The notes beneath the pieces were generated by a model. It was not told the DNA's origin and did no database searches. It worked only from the letters and a program-made list of their open reading frames with translations. From Aquanectria penicillioides (taxonomy: Eukaryota; Ascomycota; Sordariomycetes; Hypocreales; Nectriaceae), in assembly GCA_003415625.1 (NCBI GenBank), contig PYIU01000003.1, positions 5,146,001 to 5,210,000 on the forward strand: a stretch of DNA of 64,000 nucleotides, read 5' to 3'. Position 1 is the stretch's first letter, and each line of letters opens with the position of its first letter. Below, one piece after another: positions 45,923 to 56,342 of the stretch. The translations under genes were made by a program, and so were the position numbers.

Positions 45923-47636
45923 CGGGGCGGAATCATCGGGAATGGCGATGTCGAGGGTTGGTCAACGTCGCGGTTGTTGGTTTGCAAAGTCGCAAAGTGA
46001 GGAGTGGTGCGCGAAGAATCCGGGTTGGCGGTGCCACATGGTGATAAGTGCTTACTTAAACTTGCTTATCGCGTGCCTCGGGGTTCCAGCAGCCGAGGTT
46101 TTGTCGGGTCGAGGTCTGGGATTGGATTTTAGCGCTGGAGCTGGCATGCGCGAGCTAAAATGCCGGGACCGCTTGCCATATCTGGGCATACAAAACATAT
46201 GGTAGGTTGACAGGGAAGGTACGTACCACCAACCAGATTCTTTCCTGCACTGCGACGGTCGATCTGATGAACCAGAGCCATCACAGGTGGTACGTACTCC
46301 GCATAAGCCAACTTCAACGTCAAGATGTCGTCGACATCACCAACACGTCAAGTTCAAACACAGCGGCTCCTCCCCATCCGGAGTGATCCAGCTGCCAAGC
46401 AGCCGGTCAGCAACTTTCTTTTATTATCCCAGCAGCCTTGTTCCTCTCTCCAGGGCTCATTGCCATCTGCGTGTGCCAACACAGCTCAGCCTGAATCTAT
46501 GTTTGTCCTGTTGGTCACTCTTCTGGTTCACGCCCTCAGCACCCATTCAGCCACTCGCACTCACATGTAATGTCGTACAAGGCCTTCCCGTCCACCTGCA
46601 AGAGGGTGTATGGGTATGTTTTCTCATTTACCGTCTTAGATGGTTCCGCAGGTTGCCTCAATATCAAAGATGGTTAGCAGACCCAATGCCCCTGGTATCA
46701 TGGTCTGCACTGTGCAACCCAAGTCTCAGAGCCTGTCCTGCCGGGATGAGACACGCAGCCCAATTCTAACCCCGAGTATTGTTCCCTACGAAGTCCAAGG
46801 TGACTATTATCCCAAGGGCCGCGCCGAGTGGCTGTGCCAGGAGATGACTAGCCGTCAATTAGGGTGGCTAGGGGCGCCTTCGACCTCCGGCACTTGCGAA
46901 GACAAACAAACTTAACAAGGGTGTTCTTGCACACGGTTTCATCACCGCTCCTCTCCTCTACCTTGTGAACATCCAACGTCGCTTTAGCGATGCCGCTCGC
47001 TAGGGCGCCATTCAGGCCTGGGGGAAATCTAAGTCAATCAGCCCTATCTGGAGACAGTAACCATATTGTGATTGATCAAGACGTCCAGACTATCTTAGTC
47101 ATGAGGTCACTTGGTTTTTTACCTTGTTCTGACCTCGGTCTGGAAGAGTCAGGCGTGTTTGGGCGGATTGGGCCCCCAATTCTCCTCCTCGAACCCAAAT
47201 TCAAGCCACCTCATACCGGATCAGCCAACGCTCTCTCAGTGCGTCCATGCTGCAGCATTGTTCTGGGTTTCCAAATGCAAGCCCCCTATTCTGGGCGCCG
47301 TAACGTTCCAATCACAATACCCGCCCCCGGTGTTCCCGGTCCGGCTGATCAAGACCTCTGCCGCCCCTGCGGCCGACTCGTTGCCAACTTTGAACCCAGC
47401 AGGATTGGTGTACTCAACAGCCGTTTGCTTCATTCCTCACAGAAACTTTTAAACCCAGCATGGTAGTAATTAGATGGCATGAGCCTCTCCCGGAGGCAAA
47501 CAGAACTTGCTAGCCCAGATCCGCTCTCTTATGTGTATTGTTTACCGACTAGCACCAGCCAACAGATCAAAGTTGGAGGGGTATTCACTTTCCATCTTCA
47601 CCCCTCTCATTCACAGATCTTACCTCTAACGACATC
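45923..47636. promoter_or_regulatory. Divergent promoter region, PEX2 / Zn2Cys6 factor
   Basis: 1.7 kb between divergent starts. Frames at 46287-46769, 46640-46915, 46990-47466 and, on the minus strand, 47236-47433 were inspected. None has a recognisable domain, splice structure or consistent strand, so none is called. Confidence 0.5.
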
Positions 47637-49600
47637 ATGGCGGATTCAATCAAAAATCACGGTCCTTCGCCTTCCCATCCCAGGCCGGGGCCACAACGAG
47701 CCGGCGCAGCACGCTCTCGAGCCACAGTCCGGGCCTCCTTAGCCTGCGTTCCATGTCGTTCCAAACACATGAAATGCGATGGCGGCCTGCCAGCCTGCGT
47801 ACGATGCCAGCTGCAGGAGAAGACGTGCTTTTATACCAAATCTCGTCGAGGGGTTAGGGATCAGAAGAAACGAGACGCGATGAAAGAAGGACCTCCACAC
47901 GACGAGCCATCCGAGAGCACACCATCACCAGATTTTACGGGCCTCAACATTCCAGTCAAAGTAACAAAGCCGCTGCCCGGAGGCTGGATGGCAAGTTCGG
48001 GGCCTCAGCCAACGCAGTCCATCAAATACTTGTTCGACCTCTACTACGCCTATTTTCATGATTCTCACCCCTGGTTACCACCAAAGAAGACTATGGGTGT
48101 TCTCATTGAGTCACGGCCAAAAGAGTTTAATTCTAGCATCACTATGATACTATACGTAGGTTCTATTTACACCAACAACGTGGACTCCAACCCACTTCGC
48201 GAAAAGGCCTACGACATGGCCTCGGGGCCGCTCGAGAAAACAGTATGGGATGTTCAGGCACTGCTCTCTATCTGCATAGCCGCCTTAGGTGAAGGGTACA
48301 TTGAGCTCTGCGGGGCTTGGTTCCAAAGAACGCTGGAGATAGCGTTGGAGCTGGGGCTTCAGAAGAAGAGTTTCGCGGATGCTGAGTATGACCCCATCTT
48401 GGCTGAATCATACAGAAGAACATATTGGGCTCTGTACCTCCACGGCTCTATACGAACAGTACGAGAACACCTGGGCCACTTCCAGCTTTATTCTACAGCG
48501 GTCACAACAGAGCTTCCCTGCGAGGAATGGGAGTACCAGACCGGGGTCAGTTGCGGTCAATCAGTCCCATGGATTTCGTTACTAATTGGAAACCAGGATA
48601 TTCCAACTCCCGTATCTCTTGAGGAATATGAGCGCAAGGGACCCTCGCGAGATTATTCGTCGTGGGCCTACCTCGTCGGACTAATTCGGATCAGCGGCGA
48701 GTGCGTTGTGCCACTCCTCAATGTTGGGTTTGGAGCGGACCCAGAAGCCATCGATAGAGCGGATCACAAAGTCGTGTCCTGGCTTCTGCAGCTGCCCCAG
48801 TGGAAGAAGGAGCTAGTTGACCCAGATGGTGCAGTCGATATGGTGCTATATCACGCAGTAAGCTCAGTCGTTGTGGAGGTTTCGAAGTGTCGCTAATACG
48901 AAGTCCTCTGTGCAGCTAGGGATCGCCCATGGGTAAGTTGAATATCTGCATGGCACTTTGAATTCACTAATAAAATTCATTTAGCCTTCGGATTCGGATC
49001 CAACTCCATCTCCACGGCGCCGGGGTGCAATTTCGACTTTCTGACCTCGCTAGGCAGGGTCCCATCTTCCAACCGTCATCGTTGCTACCAGCCAATGTAA
49101 CTGGGAAATCGCACCCTTGGCTGTACGGATCAACGGCGCTTCAAGCATCACTGGGGCTGGTGGGTCTTTTTAAATTCCATCTACCGCCAGAGAAATTCTC
49201 GCCAGCCTGTACCTTGGGCATTGAGCGAGCGGTAATGCCTATGCTAGATGCGTATCTCTTCGGGGGGGTCAGATCACCAGTTTTGAGAGACAAAATCATG
49301 CTCTTGGCAAATGTTCTTGGCAAAGCTGGGGAGTTTTGGCCGATTGCTAAGGCGGTTTCGGGGGAAATCATTCAAACTCTGGAAGGACCCGGTCGTTCTT
49401 CTGACGAGACAATAGAGGAGCATCACGGCTGGGAACGAATGATTGACCAACTCGTGCCGCCGGGATCTGAAGAAGACGATGTGTTCCAGTTCGCGTCACC
49501 AATGACAACAGTTCAGATGAATGCATGGACAGGGGAGATGCTTAGTGCAGTGAAGATGGAAGGGCCGTTAAGGGTGAAGATAGAAGGGCAGGGGTCGTAG
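47637..49600 (+). CDS. Zn(II)2Cys6 transcription factor with fungal regulatory domain
   Basis: Exons 47637..48857, 48916..48932 (17 nt) and 48985..49600 encode about 617 residues. The start lies in a good context (ACATCATGGC). The zinc cluster is Cys37-x2-Cys40-x6-Cys47-x6-Cys54-x2-Cys57-x6-Cys64 (SLACVPCRSKHMKCDGG). A helical regulatory domain follows, with a DSHPWLPPKKT segment near residue 140 and RTYWALYLHGSIRTVREHLGHF further on, features seen in many fungal pathway regulators. Both small introns are needed to keep the frame: GTAAGC...CAG and GTAAGT...TAG. The C-terminus is acidic (EEDDVFQF). The target genes are unknown; no cluster of biosynthetic genes lies beside it. Confidence 0.85.
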
Positions 49601-50445
49601 CCGAGGGCAATATTCTTTCCCCGTCAGGTAAGGCGACAACGGCATTGAGGGATACCGATTCTGGCGATATCATCGATGCCATGCATGATTTGCAGCGTTT
49701 CGACTTTGTTCACGCTTTGGAGCTTGTACTACTTGGGGTTGATTCTAACCATAGTACGAAACTTTATGCGGTAGACTTATGAGCAAGGGTTTCTGTCACT
49801 TCAACACGTTCTTATTCGGTATGATAATTTTTTGTCTCCATGATGGCGTGGACAATATCAAAAGAAATCAAAGTGGTGTTTGAGGGTGGTAGTTCAAGAG
49901 GTTGCAACTAATTGGCTCTTCCCAAGTGAATTGCGATAGCCTCGAGCGTCGAATTCTAATGTTTTGAACGGAGTCCTTTTCAGTCCCTAATAGCAATAGG
50001 AGGAGCTTTCAAGACCTCGAGCCTGGTTGGCGGGTTGAGGTCTAGGAGAAAGTAAAGACGATTTCATGTGAAGGTGACTGGGAGATAGGACAGTGTTGAC
50101 ATGCTTCCTTGTGCAGCAGATAATAGCCGGAAAGAGAGGGTCCACACCCTATCCGTGGGGGAAGAAGATAAGAACGAGGCAATCTTAACATGAGTAGGAC
50201 TTGGTGAAAATAAACTCTCCCATGGCAGGATGGAAGCCACGTGGCAAGCAGGAAACCCATGACAAGGAACGACTTGACGGGTGGCTTCGGTCAACGACGA
50301 CGACTATGAGTGTTATCCTACCCTGGACCCTTGGAGTGGGTGTTTAGCGCTGATAAGTCAACGGTGAAGGTGTTCACGCGCCCCTGTCACGCTTGGGGGG
50401 TCTTAGGGGGGGTTACTGTGGGCTGTGGAGCACAGAAAACATCAA

Positions 50446-50541
50446 GTGTCTTGCTGAGTGTCCCGCTGAGTGTCCCGCTGAGTGTCTCGCTGAGTGTCTC
50501 GCTGAGTGTTCCGCTGAGTGCCCCGCTGAGTGTCCCACCGC
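50446..50541 (+). repeat. 12-bp minisatellite, eight copies
   Basis: Seven good units of GTGTCYCGCTGA (with minor variants TTGC, TTCC and GCCC) and an eighth degenerate copy ending in ACCGC. The period is a multiple of three. Confidence 0.95.
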
Positions 50542-50600
50542 AGTCAGCCCCGAGCCACTATTGGCCGCCTAGAGCTGAGAAGCCAGACAATGCAGGGGAC

Positions 50601-50633
50601 CCGCTAGGTGTCTGCTAGGCGTCCGCTAGGCGC
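50601..50633 (+). repeat. 11-bp triplicate CYGCTAGGYGY
   Basis: Three consecutive 11-bp units just downstream of the 12-bp minisatellite, sharing its C-GCT-G core. Confidence 0.85.
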
Positions 50634-51299
50634 CCACTCGGTGGCCCCGCTCCCGTGTCGCTCACATACCTAGAGGTACCTACCGGTAAGGTACATGTGC
50701 CTTACGGCTCGAGCTCTGGTGCCAGGGGACTCGCCGCCTACATCATCCATCCTCCATCATCCCGCATCCCGCATTCCGCTTCTCGCGTCCCACCTTCACA
50801 ACTCATCAACGCGACCCTTCCCCCGGCCAAACGCGCACACGCCTTTCTCTCCTGAGGTTGCCCTGCGATTCTGCGATGCGCCTCGCGCGCCCTTAGCTCT
50901 CGCTCCCAGTGAACCCCAAATCTCCCGATGACTCATTCTCGTCTCCATGCGCCGACCATAATACCGGTACAAGGACCGTGAACAACAGCACCCTTGACCC
51001 CGGCTCATCATCATCTCCACCGTTGCCGCCCGCCTATCTACCTCCAGCCTTGCCCCCCCCCGTAGAGATCCGAAGTATATATATATGTAATACACAATCA
51101 CCCAGGCACCCACGAATCTCAAAAACTCAATCGATGCGGATCCCCGTCCCGTCGCATTCGTTTCTTGCCACCTCGACCTGAGCTGCCCCGACGCGACGTC
51201 TGTCGCGCGCGAAGCCTTCACTTCCTGGGCAGTCCTTGACGAACCGTTTGTTTACTGTCTGCCATCGCCAGACGGACCTCGCGAGAACAAGACGCCGCC

Positions 51300-53099
51300 A
51301 TGTCGTCCTCGTCGCCGCGCCGGCGCCAGCTTCGCGCCGAGGATTCATGGCGCATGGTGGAGGGCGAAAACGACTCCTTCGACACCAGCATTCTACCTTC
51401 TCTCAGCGACTCTCCGTTCCCGCCGTCTTCAGGCTCCACCGGTCTGCCTACCCAGCCCTTCTCCCAGGACGGCCTGAGCTTCGGCTCCCAGGACAGCATC
51501 AGGGACTTCAACACCCATCAAGATGACGAACAGGTTATCCTGCGCGAGCCGTTCCGCCCCAGCATGTCGGGCACCAGCGTCAGCGGGAACAACATGTATC
51601 GGACCCCGGACCCGGAGTTTCGCATGCCTCGCGTTGATGTCGAGAGCGATGGGACAGCGAGCGGAAGGACGATCCGGGGCTTGGGTGTTGGCTTCGGCGG
51701 AGGCGACGATGGCGGTCTGGCTAGGAGACGGGGAAACACATCGCTGGGAAGCCCTCCCAAGCAGAGAGGCGGCCGGAGGCGATTCGATGATCGAGACGAC
51801 GATTATCACCGGCGAGAGCCTCTGCGTGAAAGGCAACGGGCCCCGCCGAGCAGCCTGGTAGAGTCTATCCTCGCTGCGCTTTATGCCATCCTCGCCTGGG
51901 TGTTTGGTGTCGTTGCTCTCGCCTTTCGCTATGCTCAACGACCGCTTGCTTTTCTCCTGGCCATATATCTTTCCTTTGGCGGCGTCATCATTGCCCAGAA
52001 TATGGCAACCCGCTCTTTAACATCCTCACTCTCGCCCCTGTGCCGCATCCCGGGAGCATCCCTCTTCAACATTCCCTTTTGCCCGTCTCGGGATACTATA
52101 ATCACTGATCCCAACGGGCCCCATCCGCCGCCTGTCGAGTTTGACGACCTCATGACTGTGCAGGCACAGTTTGAGCAGGTCATGGAGAAGAGCGCTGACG
52201 GCGTCTCGCTGCCCTTTGAAATGAAGCGTTCGGAGACGGCGATTCGGGATCTACGAAGCCTGGTACGGCATAGCGAACTTCAAGCCCGAGATGAACTCCT
52301 CCTTGAATTTGATGGCTACGTTGATACGGCCCGTCGCACTGCCTCTGATTTGCAAAAGTTCAACACTCATGTTGGATCCGCCGTCGATGCCGTCATCAGC
52401 ATCAACCGTTGGACATCTCGGTATATCGATACCCTGGCCCCTGAATCCCCCGACGACGCCGACACCTCTGCTCTTGTTGGTTGGACCTCTTGGCTCTTCC
52501 ACCCCTTCCAACCCACCATCGACCACATGTTCAATGAGCGTATCTTGCTCGACAAGTACATCGAGCACACGGCTCTCGTCTCAGAGCGCATTGCCTCCTT
52601 GATCCTCGAAGCCCAAGCAGTTCTTCGCCTGTTGACAAAGGCTGAGGACCACCTGGCCTTGATATACGACATTTCCTCACGATCCACTGCCGACACCGCT
52701 CAGCGTCGCGACTCCGTGCTCTGGAACCTCTGGACCCTCATCGGCGCAAACACAGCTCGCCTCAACAGTCTCTCGCAACAACTCGCCCTCCTCCGCCAAG
52801 TCGATACGCAACGCTCTTCTGCCGTTGCCCAGGTCAGCGCTCTCATCCTCGAGCTCGAAGCCATCCAGGCAGGGCTAGGCGACCTGCGGGACCGCGTGGC
52901 TCAACCTGCTCTCTTGCAAGGCGCTAACCAACCCGCCATACCCCTGAGCGTTCACATAGAAACCATCGACCGCGGAGTAGAGCGCCTCGAGGACGCCCGC
53001 CGTCGCATTCGCGCCGCTGAGAACGATCGCGTTCGCGATGCCCTTACCAAAGGCGGCCTACGAGAAGGCGAGCGGATGATTGACGGACAACACGACTGA
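51300..53099 (+). CDS. Conserved fungal membrane-hairpin protein of unknown function (599 aa)
   Basis: A single uninterrupted exon with a strong start context (GCCGCCATGTC). Residues 1-185 are polar, Ser/Arg/Gly-rich and probably disordered (WRMVEGENDSF, REPFRPSMSGTS, a run of Arg/Asp near 160-175). Residues about 186-235 are two closely spaced hydrophobic segments (ILAALYAILAWVFGVVALAF and PLAFLLAIYLSFGGVIIAQ), suggesting a hairpin or two-pass anchor. Residues about 275-599 are almost entirely helical with Leu/Ala-rich amphipathic repeats (LEAQAVLRLLTKAEDHLALI, ARLNSLSQQLALLRQV, IETIDRGVERLEDARRRI), so a coiled-coil bundle is likely. The layout suits an ER or nuclear-envelope protein, but I do not recognise the family. 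The protein ends before a normal 3' flank. Confidence 0.82.
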   Translation: MSSSSPRRRQLRAEDSWRMVEGENDSFDTSILPSLSDSPFPPSSGSTGLPTQPFSQDGLSFGSQDSIRDFNTHQDDEQVILREPFRPSMSGTSVSGNNMYRTPDPEFRMPRVDVESDGTASGRTIRGLGVGFGGGDDGGLARRRGNTSLGSPPKQRGGRRRFDDRDDDYHRREPLRERQRAPPSSLVESILAALYAILAWVFGVVALAFRYAQRPLAFLLAIYLSFGGVIIAQNMATRSLTSSLSPLCRIPGASLFNIPFCPSRDTIITDPNGPHPPPVEFDDLMTVQAQFEQVMEKSADGVSLPFEMKRSETAIRDLRSLVRHSELQARDELLLEFDGYVDTARRTASDLQKFNTHVGSAVDAVISINRWTSRYIDTLAPESPDDADTSALVGWTSWLFHPFQPTIDHMFNERILLDKYIEHTALVSERIASLILEAQAVLRLLTKAEDHLALIYDISSRSTADTAQRRDSVLWNLWTLIGANTARLNSLSQQLALLRQVDTQRSSAVAQVSALILELEAIQAGLGDLRDRVAQPALLQGANQPAIPLSVHIETIDRGVERLEDARRRIRAAENDRVRDALTKGGLREGERMIDGQHD

Positions 53100-54061
53100 G
53101 GCGAAGCCCCTGCGACGAGAGCACCAACCAGAGAACCTCGATGGGGTCGAAGAATTTGCAACGAAGAAGACGAAGAAGCAAAGAAAAAGCAAATAAATAC
53201 ATGATGTGATATGAGAAAGTGAAATGCACTGGGAATGATTGATAGTTCGTTTGGCGTTTTGGGCGTTTCTGGGGATTTTTCCGATACCAGAGACTGGGAA
53301 TACAAGTAATCCGACCACTGAATAGTCAAATACATAGATGGGAGCAAAGGAAATGATCATGTCAGTATCTTTGTGCGTAATGGATCATCAGCGTGCACAT
53401 TGGAATGACCTTCCCACGGAAGGCGTGCCTCCTCTATCTACTCGTTTTAATCGCCAATGTTCTCTGAAACACACATATGCTCTTTGGATGTGACTGGTAG
53501 GTAACCTTTGTTCTTGAGTCTTGTCAACTTGCAAGCTGTGTTGTTTTCCCTCAGTCTACGGGGCCATGAATGCTGAAGTTGATCCCAAACAAGCGATAAG
53601 ACTCACATCACGGCTAGCACACATGATACGGATTACTTGAAGCGAAACTTGAAGCGAAAAGAGTATCCTTTCGGATCATAGGAGGTTTCTCTGATGAGTA
53701 AGTACCTTCGCTCGATCCCACCCTCCATAGGTATATATATATGTATATATATATACGAACGTATTGTATCCACGTAGCTCCTGGTTTAGGTGCAAGGCCA
53801 ATAGCCACCTGTTACCAAATTGTATGCCCAAGCCAGATGCGATCAAATCCAAACCAAGGTAACGCCGGATTGAAGTACTGTAAATCCCGTACTCCCCAAT
53901 TTTCATCAGTATAGTCATAAGGGCCGCCTCTGCCTGACGCCCTAATTTCCCCTAAACAGAGGTCCCGTCCACATAACCGAAAACGCCATTTGCCATGCTT
54001 CGCCAATATTGATACTATCATGAAATGCCGTCTAATGCCCTGTAAATCAAAACCAGAAAGT
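53100..54061. other. Convergent 3' flanks, hairpin protein and RING protein
   Basis: About 960 bp, AT-rich, with a (TA)n tract at 53731-53755. No gene was seen. Confidence 0.6.
53731..53755 (+). repeat. (TA)n microsatellite
   Basis: An imperfect TA dinucleotide run (interrupted once by TG) in an intergenic region. Confidence 0.9.
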
Positions 54062-56342
54062 TCAGAAGTATCCTGGAAACACCTTTGCCAACCCTCGCCG
54101 CCCTGTCCATCATGTTAGGGAATCGTGAACGTCAAGATGGATCGCGTTGGGAGAAACTTACATAGTGCCCGTTTTTGGTCCGGATCATCAAACGGCGCGT
54201 TCCTGGCTGCAATTTCTCGCATGCGTTCTCTGGCAAACGACGAAGGACTCGAGCGCCCGACAACTGGCTCTGAAGTTGCAGTCATGTCTAACTCGGCATT
54301 CTCTGGCTGCGTTGGAAGCAAATTCAACGGCCGGGGTCGTGATTGTCGCGGTTTTGCTGTCTTTGCTGGGGTGGGCACGTTGGTGATGGGCGAGGGCTCT
54401 TCGGAATTTGAGCCTGAAGCTGGTGAAGAGATTGTGTCCGGAGTCCTGCCTTGTTCCTCGTCGACCACGGGTGCCGACTCTCTTGGTTCATCTTGGTTGG
54501 GTTTTCTGGTTTTGAATGTCATCAACCGCGTCGTATTATTGCTCGATAAAACTGAGGAGCGGAAGATGAATTTGCCCCAGCCTTTCGATTTGCTATCACG
54601 GGATCCCTGTGACAAGTCGTCCAAATCAACTCGCTCCCTTAACCGTCGCAGTGCTCGTTCGCGACGAACCATGCCGTTGGTGATTCTGGGGCTATATCCT
54701 CGAGGGAGCATACTGTGTTTGCAAATCGGGCAAAGGGAACTGTTTTGAGCAAGAAACTCGTCAATGCATTCCGGGTGGAAAATGTGACCACAAGTAAGCT
54801 CTTTAATGATTGTTCGTCGGTGCTCAAAGTTGGTTAGGCAAATGTGGCAGCTGGGTTGATAGTTGGTAGCAGTCGTGTCACTGGTTCTACCGACGTTGCC
54901 TCGTTTGCTCCGAACACTGGCTGTTGACGTTATGCTGCTTTGATCTTGCCGGCGGCTGCTTCGTGAACCCCGTGCAGAGACGGGGGTCGGGGGCGCACCC
55001 ATTGATTCCGTGTCGGCATTGTAGGTGAACAGAGGAAATTGGTCGATCTGGGTGGCAGGAACTGTCAGGCGTTTAATACCCATGGCTTCGAGATCTACTT
55101 CTCCAGACTGAACACGGCGCTTTAGAGAGATTCGACGACGGCGTTGTATCAGATGCATGGTGCACGACACAGCAAGGATGACGAAAAGAAGAGCACCAAT
55201 GACGATGAGAAAGAAGGCCCACAAAGCCGGGATATTGGAATCATTTTCGAGAGTGAGTTCGGCCCATACACGAACGTAGTCTTTGGGATTGGGGCCGTAG
55301 AGAGAGTTGATTTCGGTGCCATTTGGTATGGTCGAGATACTACCTGAATAGAGACTCAGCTGCTGCATCATGTTATGTCCCTCCTTGCCCGAAATGGCGA
55401 AGATTGGGTACTTGTTGGTTTTGACCCATGCACCGCCATCTTCAAGGTTCCATACGGGTGAGTCCGAGTCCTGAGGTTTATTGGAGGAGTTGTTTGGCTT
55501 GTAGAATACGAAGGCGCGAATGGGGTCGGTCCGCGCGGCAGCGAGATATGAGAGAGTGCAGTCAATGCTGAACCAAGGGGCGAGAGCGATGAGGTTGTAG
55601 TTTGTTGGAGGTAGGTTGCTTCGACGGGTGACATTTTTGGGGATGAAGTCGTATTGTTGTTGATCGCAGGCTTCATCGTCGTCGAGATCGGGAACATAAA
55701 GGAGGCCCTGAATCACGCCATCGAGAGTATCCGCATTCGTGGTCGTCAGCGTGGTGAGGTTTGTATCTAGTCGTTCCTCGTATGCTAGCTCGCTCTATCG
55801 GAGGAGCGTCAGTCATGGTGGTTGTTTGGGGAGCAAGTTCGGATTAGGTCAGAGGGGATCAACGCACCGACAGGGCTGTGAGGTTGCGAATGATTGTCGA
55901 CGGGACCGTATTGGCGCCACTCCATACCGGATTACTGAAGAGGAGGCTTGGAGAAGGTTAGTAAGGCTCGCGAGAATGGAACAGTGAGGGCGTCGCGTGG
56001 CCAAGGACCGAAGGGAACGGGGGTAGTTCAAGAAGCACGAGTATGGCGGGGGATGCGCGAAGAGGACATCGGAATCAGGCGAATGATGACGGGGACCATG
56101 TGGGCGGCTAATGCAGTAAATCCAACTTCGGGACGACGATCCATTATCTGTAAAAACTTACACGACATTTCGAATCTCGGTGAGCGCTGCAAAACGTCAG
56201 TGTCTGCGATGCCAAGACCGGGACTGGAGAATGGCAGCAGTCTTTGGCTCGTGGGCCAGGAACGAGTGAGAAGGAAACGGCAGGCGGGGGAACAAAGGTG
56301 AGAACTTAGACTTACACATTCTTCTAAAACATTCTGGGTCAT
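54062..56342 (-). CDS. RING-H2 transmembrane protein with PA-like luminal region (putative E3 ubiquitin ligase)
   Basis: Five exons fit: 56318..56342 (25 nt), 56162..56186 (25 nt), 55868..55934, 54162..55794 and 54062..54102, about 596 residues. All junctions are GT-AG and phases agree. The luminal part (residues about 40-225) has many Asn-x-Ser/Thr sites and PA-like strands (PPTNYNLIALAPWFSIDC, PIRAFVFYKP, YPIFAISGKEGHNMMQQL). One membrane segment lies near 228-252 (LWAFFLIVIGALLFVILAV), then a basic stop-transfer stretch, then a RING-H2 near 353-397 (CHICLTNF, CGHIFHPEC, CPICKH). The cytosolic tail is disordered and ends RGLAKVFPGYF. PA-TM-RING proteins are membrane ubiquitin ligases of the endosome/vacuole route. 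No signal peptide is visible, so a 5' exon is probably missing from this model. Confidence 0.8.

Larger units (their letters stand above)
49601..51299. promoter_or_regulatory. Region upstream of the membrane-hairpin protein gene, with repeats
   Basis: A 1.7 kb intergenic stretch. It contains a 12-bp minisatellite at 50446-50541, an 11-bp triplicate at 50601-50633 and a TATATATATG stretch near 51077, about 220 bp before the next start. The final 500 bp are C-rich like a 5' leader. No gene was seen. Confidence 0.55.

Noticed and set aside
46990..47466. Possible exon in the PEX2 / Zn2Cys6 promoter region
   Set aside because: All three plus frames and one minus frame are open for 65-158 codons here, so openness is not informative. 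No splice sites link it to a neighbour.
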